This document shows positions 25,731-34,453 of a DNA stretch of 64,000 nt, one piece after another. The stretch spans positions 124,001 to 188,000 of the forward strand of contig JAPKYZ010000021.1 of the NCBI GenBank assembly GCA_026394055.1, read 5' to 3'. The DNA comes from Acidobacteriota bacterium (GTDB lineage: Bacteria; Acidobacteriota; Terriglobia; Bryobacterales; Bryobacteraceae). Each line of letters starts with the position of its first letter. Within the stretch, counting starts at the first letter, position 1. Below the pieces are notes generated by a model that saw only the letters and a list, made by a program, of their open reading frames with translations, ran no database searches and was not told the DNA's origin. Position numbers and translations under genes: made by a program.

Positions 25731-26219
25731 ATGTCCACCGATCTCGCTCAGCTTTGGGAAGAACACACGCGCGATGAATTCATCACGCGCGACACGGAAT
25801 CCACCTTGGACACCATGGTGGAGGACGCCTACGTCAACCACATCCCCGTCATGACCGGCGGCCAAGGCCGCGAGGCGCTGCGGCGGTTCTATTCCACCGA
25901 CTTCATCCCTTGCATGCCGCCCGATACGGCGCTCACTCCGGTCTCGCGCACCATCGGCCAGGATCAGCTGGTGGACGAGATCATCTTCTCCTTCACCCAC
26001 ACGCAGGAAATGCCCTGGATGCTGCCCGGCATCCCGCCCACCGGCCGCAAAGTAGAGATCCCACTCGTCGTCATCGTCCACTTCCGCGACGGCAAGCTGG
26101 CGCATGAGCATATCTATTGGGATCAGGCCTCGGTGCTGGTGCAGATCGGCTTGCTGGATGCGGCCACGCTGCCGGTGTATGGCGTGGAGACGGCGCGGAA
26201 GGTGCGGGGCGAGGGGTAA
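25731..26219 (+). CDS. SnoaL-like/NTF2-fold protein
   Basis: A 162-residue cytosolic protein of the NTF2-like superfamily, SnoaL/ester-cyclase-like branch. It shows EEHTRDEFITRDTESTLDTM, VNHIPVMTGGQGREALRRFY, VEIPLVVIVHFRDGKLAHEHIYWDQASVLVQIGLL, the usual pattern of a polar cavity closed by a C-terminal helix. No catalytic role can be assigned. The downstream HicB-like gene begins four bases after the stop, so the two may share a transcript. Confidence 0.8.
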   Translation: MSTDLAQLWEEHTRDEFITRDTESTLDTMVEDAYVNHIPVMTGGQGREALRRFYSTDFIPCMPPDTALTPVSRTIGQDQLVDEIIFSFTHTQEMPWMLPGIPPTGRKVEIPLVVIVHFRDGKLAHEHIYWDQASVLVQIGLLDAATLPVYGVETARKVRGEG

Positions 26220-26223
26220 AACG

Positions 26224-26436
26224 ATGACTCGCAAGTATTCACTCGTCATTGAAGGAGCGGCCGGAGGCTACAGCGCCTACGTGCCCGAACTGCCGTCCAT
26301 CCTCGTTACGGGAGCCACCAAACAGGAGCTGACCGCGCGAGCGGTCGAGGCAATCGGTGTCCATTGGGAGACAATTCGGCCCCCACAATCAGCCACATCG
26401 GACATTCATGAAGTCGAGGTGGAACTGCCGGTCTAG
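26224..26436 (+). CDS. Orphan HicB-like protein
   Basis: A 70-residue HicB-type partial RNase H fold: KYSLVIEGAAGGYSAYVPELPSI, then a helix (TKQELTARAVEAIGVHWETI). In complete systems HicB neutralises a HicA mRNA interferase. No HicA-type gene (short, dsRBD-like, with a GSHR motif) is seen on either side, and there is no DNA-binding tail, so this is either a solitary regulator or a remnant. Confidence 0.75.
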   Translation: MTRKYSLVIEGAAGGYSAYVPELPSILVTGATKQELTARAVEAIGVHWETIRPPQSATSDIHEVEVELPV

Positions 26437-26451
26437 TGCTAAACTCCGCCC

Positions 26452-27123
26452 ATGGCGCTAGCAGAGGTGATGGCTGAGCTGGAATCGCTCGGGACCGAGC
26501 AGAATCGCAAGACCTACGCGCGGCACAGTGGCGGCGCGAACATTTTTGGCGTTAGCTTCGCCCACCTGGGCAAGATCGCCAAGCGGTTGAAGAAGAACAC
26601 GCCGCTGGCGGAGGAGCTGTGGGCCACTGGCAACTTCGACGCGCGCAATCTGGCCACCATGATCGCGGACCCGTCCAACATCAGCCGCCAGACCGTGGAA
26701 GCCTGGGCCCAAAGCGTCAACAACCGCAGCCACGGCGATCTGGTCGCCGCTCACGTCTCCTCCAAAGCGCCCTTTGCCCAAGAGTTGATGGAGAAGTGGC
26801 GCGCGGCCCAGTCTGATCACACGCGGCAGCAGGGTTGGGATCTGGTGGGCCTACTCGCCATGCACCACCAGCTCACCGACGGGCAAATGAGCGCCGCATT
26901 GGCCGAGATTGAACGCACCATCCACACCGCCCCCAACTGGACCCGCCACGCCATGAACGGAGCCTTGATCTCAATTGGCATCGCCAGCGACAAGCACCAC
27001 GCCGAGGTTCTCCAAATCGCCTCCCGCATCGGTAAAGTGGAAGTAGACCACGGCCACACGGATTGCAAGACCCCCGACGCCGCGGCCTACATCGCAAAGG
27101 CACGTGCAAGGAAAAAGGGATGA
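26452..27123 (+). CDS. AlkD-like DNA alkylation repair (HEAT-repeat) protein
   Basis: A 223-residue all-helical HEAT-like protein of the AlkD family, whose characterised members remove bulky N3/N7-alkyl purines without base flipping. Visible landmarks: GANIFGVSFAHLGKIAKRL, LWATGNFDARNLATMIAD, TVEAWAQSVNN and NWTRHAMNGALISIG. The motif set is that of a diverged subgroup, so glycosylase activity is not assured. Its stop overlaps the start of the DUF1549 gene as ATGA. Confidence 0.78.
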   Translation: MALAEVMAELESLGTEQNRKTYARHSGGANIFGVSFAHLGKIAKRLKKNTPLAEELWATGNFDARNLATMIADPSNISRQTVEAWAQSVNNRSHGDLVAAHVSSKAPFAQELMEKWRAAQSDHTRQQGWDLVGLLAMHHQLTDGQMSAALAEIERTIHTAPNWTRHAMNGALISIGIASDKHHAEVLQIASRIGKVEVDHGHTDCKTPDAAAYIAKARARKKG

Positions 27124-29444
27124 AGAGAATCGCCATTGCCGCTGTGTTGTTGACCCTGGCGGCGGTCGCGCAGAAGCGGCCGTTCTGGGCGTTCCAGGCC
27201 GTCATCAAGCCAGCCGTACCCGGCAACGCCCCGCACGCCATTGATGCGTTCGTGAGGGCGAAGTTGGAGGGCAAGGGCCTGGCGCCCGCCCCCCGCGCCG
27301 ACCATCGCACGCTGATCCGCCGCCTTTATTTCGATCTGACGGGTCTGCCACCGCGCACCGAAGATCTTACACAGAGCTGCGAGGCAGCCGTGGAAAAACT
27401 GCTCGCGTCACCCGAGTATGGCGAACGCTGGGGACGGCACTGGCTGGACGTGGTCCGCTTTGGTGAGACCGATGGCGGCGAGCATAACTTCGAACGCCCC
27501 AACGCCTGGCGCTATCGCGACTACGTCATCCAAAGCTTCAACGCGGACAAGCCCTACAACCAGTTCATCAAGGAACAGATCGCGGGCGACATCCTCGCCC
27601 CGCAGGACCCCAACATGGTGGCGGCCACGGGCTTTCTGGTCTCCGGCCCCTGGGATCAGGTGCAGGCCGAGATCAACAAAGACAAGGCCATGGCCATGAC
27701 GCAGCGCATGGACGAGCTGGATGACATGGTGACCACCACGTTCCACACCTTCCAAGCCCTCACCGTCAACTGCGCCCGCTGCCACGACCATAAGTTCGAT
27801 CCCATCCCGGCGAAGGATTACTACCAGCTCACGGCCGTGTTCGCGGGCGTCGGCTTCGGCAATCGTGCCGTCATTGCGCCGGAAGCGAAGGCGGCCTACG
27901 ATGCCCGTGTCGCGCCGCTGAAGAAGCAGCTCGATGAGCTGAAGACCAAGCTGACGGACCTCGAAGAGCCCGCCCGCATTAAGCTGCTCGAACCCAAGTT
28001 CCGCGCCTTCGACATCGCCCGCCAGAATGAGCCGCAACGGCTCCCGGTGAACGCTTACTACAACCACAACCGATTCATGCCCGTGGCCGCGAAGAAGTTC
28101 CGGCTGGTGATCAACGGCCAGCTGGGCAAGGCCGCGCCGAAGCTCCGCTGGTTCCGCGCGGGTACGTTCCGGTTGGCGGATTGGACAGGCACCGCGCCCG
28201 CCACGCCCACCGCACCGCAGATCATCACGTTCGGCAACGCGGTGCTGAAGGAGATCGAATGGGCGGGCTCGCTCGGCGTCTATGAATTGCAGGCCACCGA
28301 TGATGATCAGACCTGGCGCACCATCTGCTCGTCGCTCGACCACGTAGGCAAAGTGGAGCTCACCATGCCTTCGTTGACGGAAGCGGAGATCGACGCAAAC
28401 GTGGATTCCGCCGCCCGGCATGCACTGCTTGACCAGCGCAAGAAGCTCGAAGCCGAGCTGGCCGCCATCCCCGCGCCGCCCCTGGTCTACGCGGCCCGGC
28501 CGCGGCCGGAGGTCGACAAGAGTTATCTGCTGGACCGCGGCAGCGTCACCAAACCGATCGCTGAAGTGAAGCCGGCTGCGTTGAGCGCGGTGCGCCAACT
28601 CCCGCCCGCCCTCCACGACGGCAGCGATAGTGACCGGCGGCTGGCACTGGCCAACTGGATCGCCGACCCGCGCAATCCGCTGACGGCGCGCGTCATCGTC
28701 AACCGCGTCTGGTATCACCACTTCGGCGCGGGCCTGGTGAACACCCCCAGTGACTTTGGCGTGATGGGCGACCGCCCCTCGCACCCGGAGCTGCTGGACT
28801 GGCTGGCGGCCGAGTTTGTCGAACATGGCTGGTCCATCAAGTGGCTGCACCGGCAGATCCTGTCGTCTCAGACTTATCAGCAATCGTCAGCGATGAATGA
28901 AAAGGCCTTCGCCATTGATGCAGGCAACCGCCTCGTGTGGCGCATGCCGCTGAAGCGCATGGACGCCGAGACGTTGCGAGATTCCGTGCTGTTCGCCTCC
29001 GGCAAGCTGAATTTGACCCAACGCGGTGGCCCCAGTTTTCTGCTGCAAAAGAAGGGCGACTCGGGCTCGTACATCTACAAGGCGCTCGACAATGATGGCC
29101 CGGAAGTGTGGCGGCGCGCGGTTTACCGCTTTGTGGTGCGCGGCGGCGAGCGCCTCATGATTGACAACTTTGACTGCCCGGACCCAGCGGTGGCCACGCC
29201 ACAGCGCAATACCTCCAACACCGCCGTGCAAGCGCTCACACTGATGAACAATGAGTTCGTGGTGCGTCAGGCGGGCCTCGTGGCGGAGCGGGCGGGCAAT
29301 GTCGAAACGCTCTATCAACTGCTGTTCCAGCGCCAACCGTTGCCGCGTGAGCGGGAACTGGCGGCGCAGTTCCTGAAAACTGAATCGCTGGCGGCGTACG
29401 CCCGGGTGTTGATCAATTCCAATGAGTTCGTTTATGTCCCCTAA
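27120..29444 (+). CDS. DUF1549/DUF1553 (PSCyt2/PSD1) protein
   Basis: A 774-residue exported protein of the family abundant in Planctomycetes, Verrucomicrobia and Acidobacteria. A signal peptide (RIAIAAVLLTLAAVAQ) leads into DUF1549 (LIRRLYFDLTGLPP, GERWGRHWLDVVRFGETDG, VNCARCHDHKFDPIP with a CxxCH at Cys218-His222). Then comes a central variable region and DUF1553 (RVIVNRVWYHHFGAGLV, PSDFGVMGDRPSHPELLDWLA, SSQTYQQSS, TPQRNTSNTAVQAL). The N-terminal cytochrome domain of larger relatives is absent. It is followed by DUF1501, its usual partner. Biochemical function unknown; a role in periplasmic carbohydrate use is often proposed. Confidence 0.92.
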   Translation: MKRIAIAAVLLTLAAVAQKRPFWAFQAVIKPAVPGNAPHAIDAFVRAKLEGKGLAPAPRADHRTLIRRLYFDLTGLPPRTEDLTQSCEAAVEKLLASPEYGERWGRHWLDVVRFGETDGGEHNFERPNAWRYRDYVIQSFNADKPYNQFIKEQIAGDILAPQDPNMVAATGFLVSGPWDQVQAEINKDKAMAMTQRMDELDDMVTTTFHTFQALTVNCARCHDHKFDPIPAKDYYQLTAVFAGVGFGNRAVIAPEAKAAYDARVAPLKKQLDELKTKLTDLEEPARIKLLEPKFRAFDIARQNEPQRLPVNAYYNHNRFMPVAAKKFRLVINGQLGKAAPKLRWFRAGTFRLADWTGTAPATPTAPQIITFGNAVLKEIEWAGSLGVYELQATDDDQTWRTICSSLDHVGKVELTMPSLTEAEIDANVDSAARHALLDQRKKLEAELAAIPAPPLVYAARPRPEVDKSYLLDRGSVTKPIAEVKPAALSAVRQLPPALHDGSDSDRRLALANWIADPRNPLTARVIVNRVWYHHFGAGLVNTPSDFGVMGDRPSHPELLDWLAAEFVEHGWSIKWLHRQILSSQTYQQSSAMNEKAFAIDAGNRLVWRMPLKRMDAETLRDSVLFASGKLNLTQRGGPSFLLQKKGDSGSYIYKALDNDGPEVWRRAVYRFVVRGGERLMIDNFDCPDPAVATPQRNTSNTAVQALTLMNNEFVVRQAGLVAERAGNVETLYQLLFQRQPLPRERELAAQFLKTESLAAYARVLINSNEFVYVP

Positions 29445-30852
29445 GACCCCGCCGATGTCCCCTACGAAGTCGCGTCGTGAGCTTTTGTGGCAGCTGGGTG
29501 GCGGTGCCGCCGGTTTGGCGATGGCGCAGATGGAAGCGCTGGCCGCCACCCGGCAAGCGGGCACGCACTTTGCGCCGAAGGCCAAGAACATCATCATGGT
29601 CTTCCTGCCGGGCGGCCTTTCGCACATCGATTCGTTCGACTACAAGCCCAGCCTGGCCAAGTATCACGGCATGGAAACCAAGGGCGAGAACACGATCACG
29701 CCCTTTTTCGGCAAGCCTGGGCGGGTGATGAAGTCCCCCTGGGAGTTCAAGCCGCGCGGCCAATCGGGCAAGTACATCTCGGACCTGCTGCCCCATCTCG
29801 CCGGTTGCGCCGATGACCTGACCTTCCTGCATTCGATGGTCGCCCGCTCCAATGCCCACGGCCCGGCGCTGTTCCAGATGTCCACCGGGTTCATCTTCCA
29901 GGGCTTCCCCTCCATTGGCTCCTGGGTCAGCTATGGCCTCGGCAGCGAGAACGAGAATCTGCCGTCCTTCGTCGTGCTGCCCGATAAGCGCGGCCTGCCT
30001 CCGTGCGGCGTCGCGAATTGGGGCAATGGTTTTCTGCCCGCGGCGCATCAGGGGGTGATCTTTGGCGACATGTCGAAGCCGATCGCCGATCTGCGCCCGC
30101 CAGAGGCCGTGAAGGCGAGCACGCAAGCCGCGTCCTACGACCTGCTGAGCCAACTGAACGAAGAGCACCTGAAGGCCAACCCCGGCGAAGACGCGCTGGT
30201 GGCCCGCATCAAGGCCTATGAGCTCGCGGCCCGCATGCAGGTGAGTGCGCCGTCGGTGACGGACATCTCGGGCGAAAGCGAAGCCACCAAAAAAATGTAC
30301 GGCCTGGACGACCCGGCCACGCGCGACTTCGGCTACAACTGCCTGCTGGCGCGCCGCCTGGTGGAAAAAGGCGTGCGCTGCATCCAGCTCTACAACGGCG
30401 GCCACTTCGGCGAGCCACGGGTCAACTGGGATGGCCACGAAGATATCCGCGCCAATCATTCGAAGAACGGCCGCATCCTCGACCAGCCGCTCGCAGCCTT
30501 GCTGAAAGACCTGAAGCAGCGCGGCATGTTGAAGGACACGCTCGTCGTCTTCACCACCGAATTCGGCCGCCTGCCCATCTCCGAAGGCATCGGCGAAGGC
30601 GGCCGGGACCACAACCCCGAAGGCTTCACCTCATTCCTGTGCGGCGCGGGCGTCAAGCCCGGGACCAGCTATGGGTCCACTGATGAACTAGGCTACAAGG
30701 CCGCCGACAACCCGGTGACCGTTTACGATCTGCACGCCACGATCCTGCACCTGATGGGCCTGGACCACACCCGGCTCACCTACTACTACAACGGCATCAA
30801 CCGCCGACTGACTGACGTGCACGGGCACGTGCTGAAAGAGGTACTCGCATGA
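29422..30852 (+). CDS. DUF1501 Tat-exported protein
   Basis: A 476-residue DUF1501 protein with the alkaline-phosphatase-like fold. The leader has a twin-arginine motif (SRRELLWQLGGGAAGLAMAQ). Conserved stretches include IIMVFLPGGLSHIDSFDYKP, FLHSMVARSNAHGPALFQ, GCGEPR-like YNGGHFGEPRVNWDGH, TEFGRLPISEG, GRDHNPEGFTSFLCG and YDLHATILHLMGLDH. Three in-frame ATGs (29422, 29434, 29455) precede the RR motif; none has a good ribosome site, and translation is probably coupled to the overlapping upstream gene. Function unknown. Confidence 0.9.
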   Translation: MSSFMSPKTPPMSPTKSRRELLWQLGGGAAGLAMAQMEALAATRQAGTHFAPKAKNIIMVFLPGGLSHIDSFDYKPSLAKYHGMETKGENTITPFFGKPGRVMKSPWEFKPRGQSGKYISDLLPHLAGCADDLTFLHSMVARSNAHGPALFQMSTGFIFQGFPSIGSWVSYGLGSENENLPSFVVLPDKRGLPPCGVANWGNGFLPAAHQGVIFGDMSKPIADLRPPEAVKASTQAASYDLLSQLNEEHLKANPGEDALVARIKAYELAARMQVSAPSVTDISGESEATKKMYGLDDPATRDFGYNCLLARRLVEKGVRCIQLYNGGHFGEPRVNWDGHEDIRANHSKNGRILDQPLAALLKDLKQRGMLKDTLVVFTTEFGRLPISEGIGEGGRDHNPEGFTSFLCGAGVKPGTSYGSTDELGYKAADNPVTVYDLHATILHLMGLDHTRLTYYYNGINRRLTDVHGHVLKEVLA

Positions 30853-31121
30853 CCGCACCATTCCCCGCCGCCCATATTCTGCTGTTCGCCGCTGGTGCCG
30901 CGCTCTGGTTCCGGCCGGAAGTGCTGTGCAACCGGTTGGCGGATTTCGAGACCGGGCTGAACCATATCGGACATCTGTTGAGGCATCGCCACCCCTCACT
31001 GCTTCGGAGCAATCCGGAGGCGTGGCGCACTGCGGGCGCGGTCCGTTTTGTGCAGGGCTTTGGGCTGGTGCTGGCGGCGAGCTCGCTGTTGCAGTTGTTG
31101 ATGATGGCTGATCGCTGGTAG
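30849..31121 (+). CDS. Small membrane protein (90 aa), unknown
   Basis: Short protein with hydrophobic segments at about residues 8-21 (ILLFAAGAALWF) and 68-85 (FVQGFGLVLAASSLLQLLMM), so probably an integral membrane protein with both segments spanning. Between them is a basic loop (LRHRHPSLLRS). Its ATG overlaps the DUF1501 stop as ATGA, which ties it to that operon. I recognise no family. Confidence 0.6.
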   Translation: MTAPFPAAHILLFAAGAALWFRPEVLCNRLADFETGLNHIGHLLRHRHPSLLRSNPEAWRTAGAVRFVQGFGLVLAASSLLQLLMMADRW

Positions 31122-31171
31122 CGACAGTCTAACGGCTTGCGGAGACGCACTCGCCTTCGCCAGCATTCAGT

Positions 31172-31975
31172 TCACTCGGTCGCCGGTCCGCTCGAAGGTG
31201 TCTGCTCTTTGCGTTCGAGATCGGCTGAAAGCGCCGCTAGCACGGATTCGAATAGAGCCGCGTTACGAGTGACGAAGACGAGAGTCCACCCTTCACTAAC
31301 GTAGGACTCAGGGTTCACGCGCTCCACTTCTTGCCAGAAATAGTCGATGAGCCATCGGAAGGTCGAATTCCACAGAGAAAACCCCATCCAGTTCACAAAA
31401 ACGGCAAAGTCTATTGTGGGTGACGGGTGACGAAATACGTACCATTCGTGAAAAGATGCGTCCAGCCCCGCCTGTAGGGCTTCGGGCAGGTGGTCAAGTG
31501 AACGGAGCCGCGGGCCAAGGGCGGCGCCGCTACCACGGTCTTGCCGTGTATCATCCGGTGACCAATCGTAGAGCTTCCCGCCTGTCCTCCAGCCTTCCGC
31601 CTCGTCGTGCGGGGTCAAGCGTGGCGGTCCGGAATCCAGGGACGTTACCGCGAGAAAACGATCGACGAATGCACCGGGGCACAGCCGCGCAAAGTCATTC
31701 AGCGTGTAGTCAATCGTATTGAGCCATTGAAAGTCGCCGTGCGAGCCGATGATTCCTGGCACGCCGGATTCGGCGCGGGCCAACGCATAGAAGCCATCTT
31801 CACGCGCATCCCGCCACTTGGCGCGTTCGGCTTCTAGCTCTGCCTTCTCGGCCTGAGCCGCCGTTGTGTCCTGAGGTATCCCCTGGTTGAAGGCCTTCAA
31901 CTGCGCGTCGCACTCGGCGATCATCCGCTCTGCTTCTTGAATGCTTTGCCGGGCTTGCTCGACAGTGATGGCCAT
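31172..31975 (-). CDS. Unrecognised protein, paralogue B of a tandem pair
   Basis: A 267-residue soluble protein with no signal peptide or membrane segment. The first 75 residues are charged and heptad-like, suggesting a coiled coil (QSIQEAERMIAECDAQLKAF, KAELEAERAKWRDARE). The rest shares blocks with its neighbour: ALARAESGVPGIIGSHGDFQWL, DFARLCPGAF, FLAVTSLDSG, EGWRTG, FHEWYVFRHP, FAVFVNW, ESYVSEGW and LFESVLAALSADL. The gene follows its paralogue by two bases. I know no family for either. Slightly lower GC than the flanks hints at transfer. Confidence 0.6.
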   Translation of the reverse strand: MAITVEQARQSIQEAERMIAECDAQLKAFNQGIPQDTTAAQAEKAELEAERAKWRDAREDGFYALARAESGVPGIIGSHGDFQWLNTIDYTLNDFARLCPGAFVDRFLAVTSLDSGPPRLTPHDEAEGWRTGGKLYDWSPDDTRQDRGSGAALGPRLRSLDHLPEALQAGLDASFHEWYVFRHPSPTIDFAVFVNWMGFSLWNSTFRWLIDYFWQEVERVNPESYVSEGWTLVFVTRNAALFESVLAALSADLERKEQTPSSGPATE

Positions 31976-31977
31976 CG

Positions 31978-32811
31978 CTAGCTTTCGCTCGCCGGGCCTG
32001 ATTCTGGCGGGGCGGCGGAATTCTCCGACGCTTTAAGGTCAGCGGAGAAAGCCGCGAGGACGGAATCAAACAGCTGGGCGTCGCGCGTCATGAATGTCAG
32101 GAATTCCCACCACCCGTCCGATACATAGGAATCCGCATCGACCCGTCTCAGCTCGCGCCAAAATGGCTCGTTCAGCGGATACTGGCCCTGTTGCCAGAGG
32201 TTAAAGGCGCCCGAGTTCACGAACACAGAGAACTCCTTAGTCCGGGGAGGTTCATTGAATATGTACCATTCGTGGTACGAGTCGCAGCAGTTAATGTGAG
32301 TCTTGTTCGGCAGCCGGTCAAGGGACTCCAGGCGCGGGCTAAAGGCCGTGTGGGAATCCGGGCGAAGCTGGCGCGTGGGAATGTACTCGTACGTTTCGCA
32401 GCCCTCTCCAGTCCACCAACCCTCTTCCCGATCGGCGTCCGACAGGTCGAGCGATCCACTGTCGATGGAGGTCACCGCCAAGTACCGGCCGAGGAGCGCG
32501 GACGGACAGAGGCGGGCGAGGTCATGAAGGTCATGGTCCATGGTGCTCAGCCACTGGTACTCCCCGTTCGAACCGGTGATTCCAGGAGTTCCAAACTCAG
32601 CGCGGGCCAGTGCGTGAAGGGCCTTGTCGCGCTCAGTCCTCCATTGTCCCGACTCCCGCAATAACCGAAGTTCCTCCGGGTCAGCAACTTCTCGATGGGG
32701 GCGGTTGGGATCAAGCTGCCTGCGAAACTCATCGTACTGAGCGTCGCTCCGAGCCAGCATCTGTTCGGCATGTCGGACTCGCTCGCGGACTTGCTCCGGA
32801 CTCATCGGCAT
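31978..32811 (-). CDS. Unrecognised protein, paralogue A of a tandem pair
   Basis: A 277-residue protein with the same architecture as the downstream gene: an N-terminal coiled-coil-like region (EQVRERVRHAEQMLARSDAQ) and then ALARAEFGTPGITGSNGEYQWL, DLARLCPSALLGRYLAVTSIDSG, EEGWWTG, YHEWYIF, FSVFVNSGAFNLWQQ, ADSYVSDGWWEF, LFDSVLAAFSADL. Conserved Trp, His and Asp positions across the pair suggest a real folded domain, not drift. No export signal. Function unknown; a toxin-immunity or phage-defence role is possible but unsupported. Confidence 0.6.
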   Translation of the reverse strand: MPMSPEQVRERVRHAEQMLARSDAQYDEFRRQLDPNRPHREVADPEELRLLRESGQWRTERDKALHALARAEFGTPGITGSNGEYQWLSTMDHDLHDLARLCPSALLGRYLAVTSIDSGSLDLSDADREEGWWTGEGCETYEYIPTRQLRPDSHTAFSPRLESLDRLPNKTHINCCDSYHEWYIFNEPPRTKEFSVFVNSGAFNLWQQGQYPLNEPFWRELRRVDADSYVSDGWWEFLTFMTRDAQLFDSVLAAFSADLKASENSAAPPESGPASES

Positions 32812-32889
32812 TCCCTTATCTTACGGGCAAACTCACCGGTCGTCCCTCATTTCGACTGAATCCCCTCTGGTAGCCCTTCACCCGATAGA

Positions 32890-34362
32890 ATGGCCTCTAT
32901 GACCGGCCACGCCCTCACTCGACGCGCCCTGTTGCCTGCGCTCGCGGCTCCTTTCGTGCACACCGTCAGCAAGGCCCAAACCCGCAAGCGGCCCAACATT
33001 CTCTACATCATGTCGGATGATCATGCCGCGCATGCCATCAGCGCCTATGGCAGCAAGATCAACCAGACCCCCAACATTGACCGGTTGGCCCAAGGCGGCG
33101 CCCGGCTCACCAACTGCTTTGTCACGAACTCCATCTGCACGCCCAGCCGCGCCGTGATTCTCACGGGGCAGTACAGCCACCTGAACGGCGTCAAGACCTT
33201 GAGCGACAAGATCGACCCGGCCCGCAACACGGTGGCGAAGATGCTGCAAAGCGATGGCTACCAGACGGCGATGATCGGCAAATGGCACTTGGTGACCAAC
33301 CCGGCGGGCTTTGACTACTGGAACATTCTGCCCGGCCAAGGCCTCTACCAAAACCCGGAGCTGATCGAGATGGGCCAGCGCACCAAGCACCAGGGCTATG
33401 CGACCGACTTGATCACGGACTTTTCGCTGAACTGGCTGAAGAAGCGTGACCCGAACAAGCCGTTCTTTCTGATGTGCCACCACAAGGCGCCGCACCGGGA
33501 ATGGTCCCCCGCGGCGCGGCACGCCAAGCTGTTCGAGAACGCCACCATCCCCGAACCGGACAACCTGTTTGATGACTACCGCGGCCGCAGTGGCGCGGCG
33601 GAGCGGTCCCGGATGCGCGTCGGCGAGGACATGACCAAGACCGACCTGAAGATGGACCCGCCCCCGGGGCTCACCGGCATGGCGCTGCGCAAGTGGGGCT
33701 ATCAGGTCTACATCAAGGACTATTTGCGTTGCGTGACGGCTGTCGATGAGAACGTGGGCCGGATGCTGGACTATCTGGACGCGGAGAAGCTGGCCGACGA
33801 CACGATCGTCGTCTACACCTCCGATCAAGGTTTCTTCCTGGGCGACCATGGCTGGTTCGATAAGCGCTTCATGTATGAAGAGAGCATCCGCATGCCGTTC
33901 CTGATGCGCTATCCGCGCGGCATCAAGCCGGGCACGGTGAACCGCGATATGACGCTGAATCTGGACTTCGCGCAGACCTTCCTCGACTATGCGCAGGTGA
34001 AGGCGGACCCCGAGATGCAAGGCCGCAGCTTCCGCGCCAACCTGGAAGGCAAGACTCCCCGGGACTGGCGCACCGAGATGTACTACCGCTACTGGATGCA
34101 CCTGGGCGGTGGCCACGATGTGACGGCCCACTACGGAATCCGCACTGAGAAATACAAATTGATTTATTTCTACGGCAAGGCACTGGGCTCGGCGGGAGCG
34201 GTGGACAAAGACACACCACCCGAGTGGGAGCTCTATGACCTGCAGAAGGATCCGCGCGAGATGCGCAACGTCTACAGCGATGCCGCCTACTCGCGGATTG
34301 CAGCGGATTTGAAAATCCGGCTCGCCCGCTTGCAGTCTAGCTACAAGGACACACCGGCTTAA
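32890..34362 (+). CDS. Exported formylglycine-dependent sulfatase
   Basis: A 490-residue type I sulfatase. A TRRALLPALAAPF leader suggests Tat or Sec export. Metal-site residues appear in LYIMSDDHAAHA (Asp43, Asp44). The sulfatase signature CTPSRAVILTG places Cys83 for conversion to formylglycine. Further motifs: MIGKWHL, CHHKAPHREWSP and TSDQGFFLGDHGWFDKRFMYEESIRMPF. The C-terminal DUF4976-like part ends with YDLQKDPREMRNVY. Probably removes sulfate from polysaccharides in the periplasm. No maturase gene is seen in the window. Confidence 0.93.
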   Translation: MASMTGHALTRRALLPALAAPFVHTVSKAQTRKRPNILYIMSDDHAAHAISAYGSKINQTPNIDRLAQGGARLTNCFVTNSICTPSRAVILTGQYSHLNGVKTLSDKIDPARNTVAKMLQSDGYQTAMIGKWHLVTNPAGFDYWNILPGQGLYQNPELIEMGQRTKHQGYATDLITDFSLNWLKKRDPNKPFFLMCHHKAPHREWSPAARHAKLFENATIPEPDNLFDDYRGRSGAAERSRMRVGEDMTKTDLKMDPPPGLTGMALRKWGYQVYIKDYLRCVTAVDENVGRMLDYLDAEKLADDTIVVYTSDQGFFLGDHGWFDKRFMYEESIRMPFLMRYPRGIKPGTVNRDMTLNLDFAQTFLDYAQVKADPEMQGRSFRANLEGKTPRDWRTEMYYRYWMHLGGGHDVTAHYGIRTEKYKLIYFYGKALGSAGAVDKDTPPEWELYDLQKDPREMRNVYSDAAYSRIAADLKIRLARLQSSYKDTPA

Positions 34363-34453
34363 TTGGAGAAGGCGTGTGAACGGTGTGATTATGTAGTTTC
34401 GACTTGTAAATGCACCGAATCAGCTTTATCCTGGATTAACGCTCGATATCTGT

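Noticed and set aside
26224..26436. Complete HicAB toxin-antitoxin module
   Set aside because: Only HicB is present. Neither flank encodes a HicA-like short basic protein in any frame.
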